DNA of 9,077 nucleotides. It comes from Haloquadratum sp. J07HQX50. GTDB taxonomy: Archaea > Halobacteriota > Halobacteria > Halobacteriales > Haloferacaceae. Below are positions 1 through 5,729 of the stretch, one piece after another. Positions within the stretch are counted from its first letter, which is position 1; every line of letters begins with the position of its first letter. The stretch is taken from the NCBI GenBank assembly GCA_000416005.1, contig KE356562.1, forward strand, positions 1,475,055-1,484,131. Direction: 5' to 3'. Made by a program: the position numbers and the translations under genes. The notes beneath the pieces are model-generated. The model did not search any database and was not told the origin of the DNA. It saw only the letters and a program-made list of their open reading frames with translations.

Positions 1-189
1 GATTGGTCGCAAGACGAGTTGGATAGTGATTGCGAGGAAAAAATACCGTCCGGTAATAGCTGGAGATGTAACAACAGCATACACTATTCCCGTGAGTGCG
101 TACACTGTTGTCGAAAACAGTGCTCCGCCTACTGTCCGTATTGAGGAGTTCAGCAGGTCGATTTCGCTGCCATCACGCTGAGTAACCAC
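1..189 (-). CDS. Probable polysaccharide/oligosaccharide flippase, N-terminal fragment
   Basis: Partial gene: 63 codons from a GTG start at 187-189 to the left window edge. The frame is open, with an upstream in-frame TGA not far before the GTG. The translation has a short polar N-terminus, then IDLLNSSIRTVGGALFS, a hydrophobic segment (about residues 22-42), TSPAITGRYFF (41-51) and the start of a second hydrophobic segment. This order (short LL-x-SS lead-in, TM1, then P-x-x-TG-x-[YF]-FF opening TM2) resembles the N-terminus of archaeal MATE-like flippases that move lipid-linked sugars across the membrane for surface polysaccharide or N-glycan assembly. That assignment rests on pattern memory of the family, because only about an eighth of such a protein is visible. 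It is the last of three tandem minus-strand genes. Other multi-pass membrane proteins cannot be excluded. Confidence 0.45.
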   Translation of the reverse strand, partial: MVTQRDGSEIDLLNSSIRTVGGALFSTTVYALTGIVYAVVTSPAITGRYFFLAITIQLVLRPI

Positions 190-359
190 GTATATTGTTT
201 TACTGTCCTGGAATCAACTATCCTCCGGTTAATATCCTCCCCGAGCTCAAGCTGCGGACGCTTTTGACTCTATGTGGTGAGCTATCCACGATGAAAATCG
301 TGGGCATTCTGGCTCACACTTGTGCAATCATAGTAACAACTACAGATTCAATGTGCCCC

Positions 360-773
360 TCAGACTGGTCGGATCACAGAAACCCGCGCGTTTTCTTTGA
401 TTGCAATGCCTGCTGCAGATACACGCAGTGGAACCATCGGGAGTGATTTCACCTGAAGTGATGGGTGACTGGCTCCACGTTCAAGAACCTCTACGTGTGG
501 CTGAAGATACGCGCTTGTCGAGAGTGACTCATTGTACTCGATCAAGTACAGCCCCTCGTTGAGGTGCCACCACCGATATGTGTCATCTTCGTGATGGAAT
601 TCTTTTGAATGCGGTGCTACGTCTGCGGGTTCGAGTTCACCGCCGCCGAAATCAATTTGTCCGCGATGTTCAATGGTGTATATCTCTGTCACAGTGAGAT
701 CTACCCCGTCATCATCGCGCGTCTGTGTTGGTTCGTGAACGATTCCGTCCACTGCCTCAATAAGTGAGGTCAT
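360..773 (-). CDS. dUTPase/dCTP deaminase-like protein (Dcd superfamily), haloarchaeal type
   Basis: A 137-aa acidic protein with an ATG start. It opens with VDGIVHEPTQT, then has an IDFGGGELEPA segment (residues 40-50), WWHLNEGLYLIEYNE (68-82), ERGASHPSLQV (98-108) and a C-terminal VPLRVSAAGIAIKENARVS (114-132). The central 'x-x-G-x-Y-L-x-x-Y-N-E' strand and the following R-G-A-x-H-P-S stretch recall the jelly-roll fold of dUTPases and dCTP deaminases, which remove dUTP or make dUMP/dUTP. I do not see the canonical R-S-S-L-x-R catalytic motif or the usual DPGF-x-G motif, so it may be a divergent, possibly non-catalytic member. The start is supported by a TATA-like element 20-30 bp upstream, which would give a leaderless mRNA. 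Family placement is moderate; that it is a real gene is likely. Confidence 0.6.
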   Translation of the reverse strand: MTSLIEAVDGIVHEPTQTRDDDGVDLTVTEIYTIEHRGQIDFGGGELEPADVAPHSKEFHHEDDTYRWWHLNEGLYLIEYNESLSTSAYLQPHVEVLERGASHPSLQVKSLPMVPLRVSAAGIAIKENARVSVIRPV

Positions 774-790
774 ACGACATCTTAGATCAA

Positions 791-803
791 CTAATAAGAT
801 AAA
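791..803 (-). promoter_or_regulatory. TATA box for the dUTPase-like gene
   Basis: On the minus strand this reads TTTATCTTATTAG, centred about 25 bp before the ATG at 771-773. That is the right distance for a haloarchaeal promoter giving a transcript that begins at or very near the start codon. It is inferred from position and sequence only. Confidence 0.45.
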
Positions 804-928
804 TCGACTGAGACTCCACAGGAAGGTCGCTTGGTATCAGCAGTCGAAGATGTCAGTTTCCGTGATGACAAGCATCGGTGACTGTCACGTCTCACTCATT
901 CCAGTTAATTCCGTCACGATTCACCAGC

Positions 929-1294
929 TTAGATATGACGATCAGTGACACTGATCGAGCCGTTACCGGTCTCAATCAATGCTGTCTCGCCAATATTGCT
1001 CCCAATATGACATTCGGTCGTATCTGTTGACCCATTTTCGAGCTGTGCCGTGATCGTATATGCGGCAGAATCAACCTGTACTTTGATCGGCATCGTCTCC
1101 AATGGACCAACCCGCAGTGTTCGCTCAAAGACGCATTCCCCGCCGGTGTCGTGTATCTGCGCGCGGATTACATGGGGCTCAGACAAATCATAATTTCGAA
1201 GCACGACTGCGTGCTCATCAACACTCTGTTCAGTATTCGCTGTGTCATCATCAAACCGATAACCGGCATCAGTATGGGTTTGCTGTACTGGCAT
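929..1294 (-). CDS. Conserved-looking haloarchaeal protein of unknown function, beta-rich
   Basis: A 121-aa protein with no signal peptide or membrane segment. The N-terminal 25 residues are polar (QQTHTDAGYRFDDD). The rest alternates hydrophobic and polar residues as in a small beta-sandwich: HAVVLRNYDLSEPHVIRAQI (28-47), GGECVFERTLRVGPLETMPIKVQV (51-74), AAYTITAQLENG (77-88), then GETALIETGNGSISVTD (102-118). The pattern of one 'VVLRNYD' strand, a 'GPLETMPIKV' turn and a closing 'ETGNGSISVTD' strand is what an Ig-like or carboxypeptidase-regulatory-like fold would look like, but I do not recognise a named family. Two Cys residues (C54 and C96) are present. A TATA box about 25-30 bp upstream supports the ATG. 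It is tandem with the dUTPase-like gene, separated by 155 bp, so it probably has its own transcript. Confidence 0.65.
   Translation of the reverse strand: MPVQQTHTDAGYRFDDDTANTEQSVDEHAVVLRNYDLSEPHVIRAQIHDTGGECVFERTLRVGPLETMPIKVQVDSAAYTITAQLENGSTDTTECHIGSNIGETALIETGNGSISVTDRHI
939..957. repeat. 19-bp perfect palindrome at the end of the 121-aa protein gene
   Basis: CGATCAGTGACACTGATCG is a 9+1+9 perfect inverted repeat, lying within the last codons (S-I-S-V-T-D-R) of the 929-1294 gene. A second, shorter palindrome GTGACTGTCAC sits at 878-888, between this gene and the next. The first could fold as a hairpin in the mRNA tail or bind a dimeric protein. It may also be a coincidence of the coding sequence. 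Confidence 0.5.
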
Positions 1295-1318
1295 AACTTA
1301 TCAACACAGATTGTTCGG

Positions 1319-1325
1319 TATATAA
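1319..1325 (-). promoter_or_regulatory. TATA box for the 121-aa protein gene
   Basis: The minus strand reads TTATATA (within GTTATATACC), 25-31 bp before the ATG at 1292-1294. The spacing fits a leaderless haloarchaeal promoter. Confidence 0.5.
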
Positions 1326-1435
1326 CAACGAAGTGTCTTTCAGAGCGAGAAACATGAAGACTGGTGGTATGTGGCTGGAAATCGTTCGGTTCAGTTGCAC
1401 GAAACAGGCAACACTACCGCATGAGGTCCTCAGAT

Positions 1436-2032
1436 TCAACCGAGTTGCGCGAGCACAAACTCTGTTGAGCTTCCAAGCGGGTCATTCGCTGTCATCGTCT
1501 CGATATTCTCATACCCTGCGGCATCTAAGAGTTCAAGCGTCTGTTCGCGGCCAGGTGATGAGAACAGCATCTGTCCGCCCATCCATCCACGACGGACGGT
1601 TTCGAAGCGCCCCCCAGGGAGTGTCATCAAAAGCCAGCCGCCTGACTGAGTAACACGAGCCAGTTCGTCGTAGACAGTCGCTTGCTCTTCACGGGGGACA
1701 TGAAAGACAGAATGATATGCAGTTACTGCATCAACTGTGTTTTCTAAAAACGGGAGTGAGATCATATCTGCTGCTATGAGATGCTGATCCGGAACAGTCT
1801 CGACGGCTAGCTCCAAGCCTGCTTGTGCAACATCGATGCCAATACTCCCCGTGGGCAGGTTTGCAAGCGTTCGCGCACCGTCACCACACCCAATATCTAA
1901 AATCTGTGGCTGGGTATCTACTCGTTCCAAGAGCTCTTCAATAAGATCTGCATCAGATCCATCGGGATCTCGCCGACGCGCATAGGTTCCGCTCACATTC
2001 TCCCATTCACGACGGACTGCTTGTCTATCCAT
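1436..2032 (-). CDS. Class I SAM-dependent methyltransferase
   Basis: A 198-aa protein with the Rossmann-like methyltransferase core. Motif I is ILDIGCGDGA (residues 44-53), which holds the SAM glycine loop. The acidic residue after strand 2 is D67 in GIDVA, and the adenine-binding region is AADM (87-90). The motif IV region reads DAVTAYHSVFHVPR (101-114), and the post-core strand is GGWLLMTLPGG (131-141). The last third is a C-terminal strand pair ending in FVLAQLG. This layout matches the Methyltransf_11/25 group (UbiE/small-molecule type). The substrate cannot be told from sequence. Length is usual for a minimal cytoplasmic member. The ATG is supported by a TATA-like CTATATCATACC on the minus strand about 20 bp upstream. 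It appears to be a single-gene unit: both flanks are gaps of more than 100 bp. Confidence 0.85.
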   Translation of the reverse strand: MDRQAVRREWENVSGTYARRRDPDGSDADLIEELLERVDTQPQILDIGCGDGARTLANLPTGSIGIDVAQAGLELAVETVPDQHLIAADMISLPFLENTVDAVTAYHSVFHVPREEQATVYDELARVTQSGGWLLMTLPGGRFETVRRGWMGGQMLFSSPGREQTLELLDAAGYENIETMTANDPLGSSTEFVLAQLG

Positions 2033-2559
2033 ACGTAAGGTATGATATAGACGAATATCAGCGCTTGGCTACTCACATGTCGTCGACAGATTGTTCACGC
2101 CCATCGTCGGTGCACTCCAGATGCCGCGCATTATGTAACATATCTATTGGGACACATCGTGAGCCCACCCAGAGACAGTCGCCTTGACCGCGCGTATAAT
2201 TTCGCAGGCAACGGGCACGACCCGTCTGTAGTTTGTTTGTAGCAGTTCCAGCTTGATTCTCTCCTGAATGCGAGTCGTGCCAGATTCTCTGCTCTCTGGT
2301 CGTGGATGCCACACATTCCATGAGATGTGTCTAAAATACCAATCAACAGATAGCTTCGAACCCCTATCCTAAGACGGCTTATACTATTAGAGGGCCGTGC
2401 TCACTCGACAATAACTGTCAAAATTGTTGTCTCTCCGTCTCCATCTCTGCCTCTGTCTTTCAGTTCTCAATCGTCTCAACACCGAACGTGGTTACGACCT
2501 AACGCGCTTGACATCCTCCCCGCGCTAAAGCACGGGACTTTCTCCTCGATTCCCCGTAA
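2033..2559. other. Gene-poor gap with possible decayed ORF and IS end
   Basis: This 527-bp stretch has no convincing gene. On the minus strand two ORFs overlap in different frames at 2073-2346. The better one (2073-2321, 82 aa) ends in an acidic tail, LECTDDGREQSVDDM. However, it is Cys-rich without CxxC pairs, matches nothing I know and has no clear promoter. It could be a small gene or a decayed one. The 2350-2508 part is low in structure, with a CT-rich tract around 2430-2470. An IS200/IS605-type end hairpin lies at 2509-2545 and is listed separately. The gap looks like a graveyard between the methyltransferase and the small membrane protein gene. Confidence 0.4.
2509..2545 (-). mobile_element. 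Orphan right end of an IS200/IS605 (IS1341/TnpB-type) element
   Basis: On the minus strand a hairpin with 7-bp arms CCCGTGC / GCGCGGG (2530-2536 and 2519-2525, one G-U pair in RNA, loop TTTA) is followed at once by GGAGGATGTCAAG. This arrangement, a GC stem and then GGAGGATGTCAA, is the end typically found after haloarchaeal tnpB genes; in intact elements it is also the 3' part of the guide RNA (omegaRNA/sotRNA). Here no tnpB lies upstream on the minus strand: the 68-aa membrane protein gene stops just 15 bp before it. It therefore looks like a solo end or MITE-like relic that may now serve as a transcript-end hairpin. The recognition comes from memory of such ends, not from a search. Confidence 0.6.
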
Positions 2560-2766
2560 TCAGTAATAGTCCCACTCATCATCACTCTCGGCCTCATGCC
2601 CATCCTGTTCATCTGGCCACTCAATGCCATCACCGAGAACCTGTTTATATGCGAACGCACCAAATCCAACGAGCATACCGACTAATAAAAGCGAGCCAGC
2701 AACGACGGCAATCTGTGATACCGACTCTAAGAGACCACTTCCAACTGACTGGAGTATATTCATCAT
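2560..2766 (-). CDS. Small single-TM membrane protein with acidic tail
   Basis: A 68-aa protein. An amphipathic N-terminus (MMNILQSVGSGLLESVSQ) leads into one strong membrane segment (about residues 19-40, AVVAGSLLLVGMLVGFGAFAY). A very acidic cytoplasmic-type tail follows, ending DEWDYY. The composition is typical of a real haloarchaeal gene, but I recognise no family. The ORF starts with two Met codons. A TATA-like TTTAAT on minus, 17-25 bp upstream, would place the transcript start at the ATGs, so either Met may be used. It follows the 85-aa gene by 44 bp on the same strand but appears to have its own promoter. Downstream is the orphan IS-end hairpin. Confidence 0.65.
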   Translation of the reverse strand: MMNILQSVGSGLLESVSQIAVVAGSLLLVGMLVGFGAFAYKQVLGDGIEWPDEQDGHEAESDDEWDYY

Positions 2767-2782
2767 CTGTGTTACTGACCTG

Positions 2783-2796
2783 ATTAAAGATATATT
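2783..2796 (-). promoter_or_regulatory. Promoter of the 68-aa membrane protein gene
   Basis: The minus strand reads AATATATCTTTAAT just upstream of the ATGATG start. TTTAAT is at 2783-2788, about 20 bp from the first ATG, consistent with a leaderless transcript. Confidence 0.45.
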
Positions 2797-2810
2797 CTCT
2801 CTTTGTTTTG

Positions 2811-3068
2811 TTATGTCTGCTGGCGCTCAACTGGATACTCGCTCTCAGAGATGTACGTCATGGCGGCGTCGAATCCGCGCGCGACTGTGTCGAACGTTCC
2901 CTTATGATCCCATTCACCCTCTGGTGAGGCGGTGTATACATCAAAGTCACCCCCTCGGTATTCGTGTGATTCAACGTAGAGCTCTTGAATGACCTCTTCG
3001 CCATCGGTCAGTAACCAGATACCTAATTCTTTGCCACCTTCTAAGTCACGCCGCCTTTGCCAATACAT
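2811..3068 (-). CDS. Small acidic haloarchaeal protein of unknown function
   Basis: An 85-aa cytoplasmic protein: MYWQRRRDLEGGKELGIWLL, then an alternating beta-type stretch, EVIQELYVESHEYRGGDFDVYTASPEGEWDHKG given here only by its ends (25-57), and an amphipathic helix TVARGFDAAMTYISE (61-75). The composition (acidic, tryptophan and tyrosine in the core, few Cys) marks it as a genuine gene. The beta-beta-alpha layout is that of a small compact domain, but I know no named function. The in-frame codon -2 relative to the ATG is a TAA, so the start cannot move upstream. A weak TATA-like TTTAGC lies 23-28 bp upstream on minus. The 44-bp gap to the downstream 68-aa gene would allow read-through. 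Confidence 0.7.
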   Translation of the reverse strand: MYWQRRRDLEGGKELGIWLLTDGEEVIQELYVESHEYRGGDFDVYTASPEGEWDHKGTFDTVARGFDAAMTYISESEYPVERQQT

Positions 3069-3069
3069 G

Positions 3070-3080
3070 TTTATTTATAA
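3070..3080 (+). promoter_or_regulatory. TATA-like element for the small plus-strand ORF
   Basis: TTTATTTATAA on plus would place a transcript start near 3100-3106. That is downstream of the ATG at 3084 but upstream of an in-frame GTG at 3120, so it favours the shorter protein. On minus the same bases (TTATAAATAAA) are too close to the ATG at 3068 to serve that gene without removing its start. Confidence 0.35.
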
Positions 3081-3083
3081 CAC

Positions 3084-3260
3084 ATGCCCTCGCTAAACGC
3101 TGACTGTCTACACTCGCTAGTGAATACATCCCAATTTGAGAGCAAGACACCTGATCTAATTGGCGAGTGGACGAAAGAAGGATGGCTCGCTCCCTTCGAT
3201 TGGGTCACATGGGTTGAGTATCGACTGCACACAGTTGGTGTGGTGACTGCTGATGACTGA
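3084..3260 (+). CDS. Possible small protein or broken gene start (58 aa)
   Basis: A short plus-strand ORF: ATG at 3084 (58 aa) or in-frame GTG at 3120 (46 aa), ending at TGA 3258-3260. The C-terminal half, GEWTKEGWLAPFDWVTWVEY and on to VVTADD, is rich in Trp and acidic residues and looks coding. The opposite-strand ORF over the same stretch (3071-3313) is Ser/Thr/His/Cys-rich with hardly any acidic residues, as expected of an antisense shadow. The ORF is in the same frame as the 3312-3524 ORF; only two TGA stops (3258 and 3273) separate them, and translation between and after the stops stays protein-like (RYVCVTEWLKDD). It may therefore be the 5' half of one inactivated gene, or a stand-alone small gene. 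I do not recognise the family. Confidence 0.4.
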   Translation: MPSLNADCLHSLVNTSQFESKTPDLIGEWTKEGWLAPFDWVTWVEYRLHTVGVVTADD

Positions 3261-3311
3261 ATCGAGACAGCATGAAGATATGTCTGTGTTACAGAGTGGC
3301 TAAAGGATGAC

Positions 3312-3524
3312 ATGTCGATCTGCGGCGTGAATCCTGATGATGGATTCGAACTCGCTTTGTGGCAAGTAGTTTTCAGAGGCTACTGGGGCTATCACATTGC
3401 ATCTCTGATTGTCGGTGTTGGATTACTTCAAGCACTCACCGTGGCCATATGTCAGGAGAGCCGCCGCCGAGATTTTGTAATCGGCATCAGATCTCGATCC
3501 GGAGAGCAAGCAGTATTGTTGTGA
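3312..3524 (+). CDS. Small membrane protein or 3' part of a broken gene (70 aa)
   Basis: The ATG at 3312 is preceded by AAAGGATGAC, a weak Shine-Dalgarno-like stretch. The translation MSICGVNPDDGFELALWQVVF leads to one hydrophobic segment (about residues 26-46, YHIASLIVGVGLLQALTVAI) and then a basic QESRRRDF turn. The coding-like frame continues upstream of the ATG as far as 3276 (RYVCVTEWLKDD before the Met), so the ATG may not be an original start. The last 38 bp overlap, tail to tail, the end of the surface-protein gene (3487-4626), and the final residues (GIRSRSGEQAVLL) look like readthrough into that gene's antisense. Its neighbours are all on the other strand. The function is unknown, and a pseudogene shared with 3084-3260 is the main alternative. 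Confidence 0.4.
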   Translation: MSICGVNPDDGFELALWQVVFRGYWGYHIASLIVGVGLLQALTVAICQESRRRDFVIGIRSRSGEQAVLL

Positions 3525-4626
3525 GAAGTGCAACCACCGCAATCGGAAAGTCAAATCCTGGCACCCTTTGGGCGGTTTCGACGCTGGACTCGGTCGTTGC
3601 TTGACTAGTTGATGACGCGTTTCTTTCGAGTCCAGTTGCCGTTCTCTCTGTTGGTAGTGTTGTCGTTTCTGCTGGTGTCTCACTCGACTGACCTGCCCCC
3701 TCAGTCGAGGCTGACCTCTTATGAATAAATTCAACGGCTACCTCGTCCGTGTCTGCTCCATCATCCGCTCTGAGAGTATATGTTCCTGGGTCAAGTGTCG
3801 TGATATTGACCGTCGTGCTCCATTGTCCGTTTGACCGCCACTGATTGACAACTGCCGATTGCACTGTCTCGTTCTCAGGTGAGAGGACTTCAACGATAAT
3901 TAAGTTATCTGCCGGTTGACGATTCGTCTGACCTGTCACCACGATTGGTGCAGAAACCGCAATCTCAGTCGCATTGCTCGTCGTATTCTCAAAGTTATAT
4001 ACACTCTCGATTGATGTGCGTGAATCCGTCACCCGAAATGTTTCTGTGATCATCTGGTCATCGCTTCCATCATCATCCACCGTCTCGGCTCGAATCTGGC
4101 TTCGAACCTGATCGCCCGTGCCGCTGAGAGTGCCAATATAACTCGCTAAGTCTGTGAGATCCGCTTCATCGTTCTCATCCACGAGTGGGACTCCATCACC
4201 AACTTCTCCATCACGACCAGTTGCAATCACGTGGCCTGATACGCGTCCCTGCGAGATTGATCCCAAAGGCAGGTTTTCCTCATCAAATCGACCGTCTGAG
4301 ACGCCAATTAGATGCGTGACTGTCTGTCCTCGTTCACCGACAAAAACAACCAATACTCTCTGTTCACCGAGCGCTGTCCCACGAGTATCAACAGTCCCGT
4401 CTTCTTCAGCTACCTGCCCGCTAATTATTGAAAACACGTGCTGCGGAATAATTGGCGGTGCTGACTCGGCAGGCTCATATCCTGGTTCTGCTTGCGCTGG
4501 TGACATTGTCTCAGCATCGACACTCCCCATGGCAGTGCTTCCGAATATAGCTATCAACCCTATCAGTGCGGCCATGAGACCCACAGCGAGCGCACAGAGA
4601 AGATAATCTTGACCCGGCTGCCGCAT
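3487..4626 (-). CDS. S-layer-glycoprotein-like secreted protein with PGF-CTERM-type anchor
   Basis: A 379-aa surface protein. Residues 8-30 are a hydrophobic signal peptide or N-terminal anchor. Residues 68-147 (SGQVAEEDG, then TALGEQRVLVVFVGERG, GRFDEENLPLG and VIATGRDGEVGDG) and 178-200 (IRAETVDDDGSDDQMITETF) follow the order seen in the C-terminal half of haloarchaeal S-layer glycoproteins. An Ig-like domain at about 222-300 contains NLIIVEVLSPENETV, NGQWSTTVNI and LDPGTYTLRADDG. Five N-glycosylation sequons are visible (N214, N218, N252, N274, N336). A Ser/Thr-rich linker (304-350), likely O-glycosylated, leads to PGF (356-358), a hydrophobic helix (361-376) and a terminal R: the tripartite signal that archaeosortase ArtA processes for lipid anchoring. 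It is much shorter than a true S-layer protein, so it is probably a paralogue or accessory wall protein. Its end overlaps the convergent small ORF by 38 bp. Confidence 0.8.
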   Translation of the reverse strand: MRQPGQDYLLCALAVGLMAALIGLIAIFGSTAMGSVDAETMSPAQAEPGYEPAESAPPIIPQHVFSIISGQVAEEDGTVDTRGTALGEQRVLVVFVGERGQTVTHLIGVSDGRFDEENLPLGSISQGRVSGHVIATGRDGEVGDGVPLVDENDEADLTDLASYIGTLSGTGDQVRSQIRAETVDDDGSDDQMITETFRVTDSRTSIESVYNFENTTSNATEIAVSAPIVVTGQTNRQPADNLIIVEVLSPENETVQSAVVNQWRSNGQWSTTVNITTLDPGTYTLRADDGADTDEVAVEFIHKRSASTEGAGQSSETPAETTTLPTERTATGLERNASSTSQATTESSVETAQRVPGFDFPIAVVALLTTILLALRIEI

Positions 4627-4749
4627 TTACCCTGAATGAACGTTGCTCATACGTAATGCCGTTGGGTGTGTCCTGCGTGTGAACTCAAGCGCAGGCCTCC
4701 TTCCCCCTTTCTTTGCCAAGAGGTGGACACGTCAGCGCAAGCGAATGGG

Positions 4750-4792
4750 CAAGAGTCGTTCACACAGCGAGAGTTATAAACGGCGACTCTTG
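4750..4792. promoter_or_regulatory. TATA box bracketed by a 9-bp inverted repeat
   Basis: CAAGAGTCG (4750-4758) and CGACTCTTG (4784-4792) form a perfect 9-bp inverted repeat with a 25-bp spacer. The spacer contains TTATAAA (4774-4780). On plus this TATA box would start a transcript near 4805, giving the VTT-family gene a leader of about 90 nt. On minus it reads TTTATAA and could serve the surface-protein gene with a leader of about 120 nt. The repeat arm lies immediately next to the TATA box, a usual place for a repressor site. Confidence 0.45.
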
Positions 4793-4892
4793 GCCTGCCA
4801 CCTGAGAGTATATGTGGAAAGCTCAAATAAGATTCTCCGGTTGATTGAATCCTCATCATTTACTTCGCCGAGCATGTCACAAATAATATTGG

Positions 4893-5534
4893 ATGTCCAG
4901 CTATCGGAAAGGACTACTCCAGGCGGTCCTGCCGCTCGGATTTGGGTGTGTGATATTGATCCACTGGATGTATTCGCCAGCGAGTTTCTTCGAAACGGTT
5001 GATAAACAGGGGTGGATGGTTGTGACTGCTGGGGTGACTGTGTTCTATATAATTCGTCCCTTTGTATTCTGGCCGCTAAGCCTCGCGTCTACTTTTCTTG
5101 GGTATCTCGTTGGGTTCCCCAATGGTGTACCACTCGTATTGATTGGAACTGTCGGGACATGTTTGCCACCGTTTCTTTTAGCGAACTACTTTGCCGATGT
5201 GAACCGGCACGTATCTCATATCTCTGGAGTGAGTGAGTCAGTCGTGACAGCGACAGGCGAAATCCGAGGAGTTGTTGCCGCGCGACTCTCGCCGGCACCC
5301 GCCGATAGTGTCTCGATTGGCGCAGGCCTCGCTGGTGTCTCAAGTTGGAACTTTGTCATTGGAACAGTTATCGGCGAATTGCCATGGGTGATTCTCTACG
5401 TCATAGTCGGTCAGTCATTACAGAGCTTCTCGTTGGATGAAATTCAATCCGTCCGCATTGAGCTGTTGCTACTGCTCAGTGCTGTTGCAGTGCTCATCGT
5501 AATAAAGTCACTCTACGAAGTTGTAACCAAGTAA
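4893..5534 (+). CDS. TVP38/TMEM64 (VTT, DedA-superfamily) membrane protein
   Basis: A 213-aa integral membrane protein. Membrane segments lie at about 10-27, 41-60, 64-90 (broken by the GYLVGFPNG re-entrant-type stretch), 141-172 and 189-205. The family core is clear. The first half has a Pro-rich helix break and a Gly-rich hairpin (PLSLASTFLGYLVGFPNGVPL). The second half has R131-L-S-P-A-P-A-D, then GAGLAGVSSWNFVIGTVIGE and P164-W, matching the VTT pattern R-x-x-P-x-P ... G-x-x-x-x-x-x-x-x-F-x-x-G-T-x-x-G-x-x-P. Family members are thought to act as lipid scramblases or membrane-homeostasis factors; the substrate here is unknown. The ATG is the only reasonable start. The gene diverges from the surface-protein gene and seems to be a single transcription unit. 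Confidence 0.85.
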   Translation: MSSYRKGLLQAVLPLGFGCVILIHWMYSPASFFETVDKQGWMVVTAGVTVFYIIRPFVFWPLSLASTFLGYLVGFPNGVPLVLIGTVGTCLPPFLLANYFADVNRHVSHISGVSESVVTATGEIRGVVAARLSPAPADSVSIGAGLAGVSSWNFVIGTVIGELPWVILYVIVGQSLQSFSLDEIQSVRIELLLLLSAVAVLIVIKSLYEVVTK

Positions 5535-5710
5535 ACAGATGAATGTATCACCGAACTATGCGACTTAGCGTGACTTCGATCACCATTCACACTCACCACC
5601 CAAGCCCGACAGCCAGAGGTACTGCCCTGCATTCGCTCGACAATCATCGAGTTCAGTTCTTGCGATAGTTAGGGTCACCACCACTGCCACTGATTGCTGA
5701 ATCATGTCAC

Positions 5711-5729
5711 TTTCGAAATTCGTAACGAA
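5711..5729. promoter_or_regulatory. Candidate operator upstream of hop
   Basis: TTTCGAAATT (5711-5720) runs into TTCGTAACGAA (5719-5729), a 5+1+5 inverted repeat. The first nine bases, TTTCGAAAT, recur exactly in the palindrome next to the lrp-type gene start at 7163-7174. The site lies about 85 bp before the hop TATA box, so an activator or upstream binding role is more likely than a roadblock. The remainder of the 248-bp gap between the VTT gene and the hop frame (5535-5782) shows no convincing gene. Confidence 0.35.

Noticed and set aside
195..446. 83-aa plus-strand open frame
   Set aside because: Partly antisense to the dUTPase-like gene. The composition (Cys/Thr/Asn-rich, ending in basic residues) is unlike haloarchaeal proteins and there is no family pattern.
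2073..2346. Two overlapping minus-strand frames of 82 and 71 aa
   Set aside because: They overlap in different frames, are Cys-rich without metal-binding pairs, and match no family I know. Only the acidic tail of the 82-aa frame looks protein-like, so it is mentioned in the gap entry but not called as a gene.
2350..2372. Possible tRNA T-arm (GGTTCGAAGC on minus)
   Set aside because: The flanking bases do not form a T stem in the right register, and no acceptor, D or anticodon arm is found around it.
3071..3313. 80-aa minus-strand frame
   Set aside because: Ser/Thr/His/Cys-rich with almost no acidic residues, typical of the antisense of the plus-strand ORF there.
4154..4606. 150-aa plus-strand frame antisense to the surface protein
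   Set aside because: Pro/Ser/Thr-rich low-complexity reading that mirrors the Asp/Gly-rich codons of the real gene on the other strand.
4643..5002. 119-aa plus-strand frame before the VTT gene
   Set aside because: It runs through the promoter region and overlaps the VTT gene in another frame. It has a basic, Ser-rich composition and no domain.
5578..5705. 42-aa minus-strand ORF in the gap before hop
   Set aside because: Short, no promoter or family pattern, and flanked by stops. Nothing beyond an open frame supports it.
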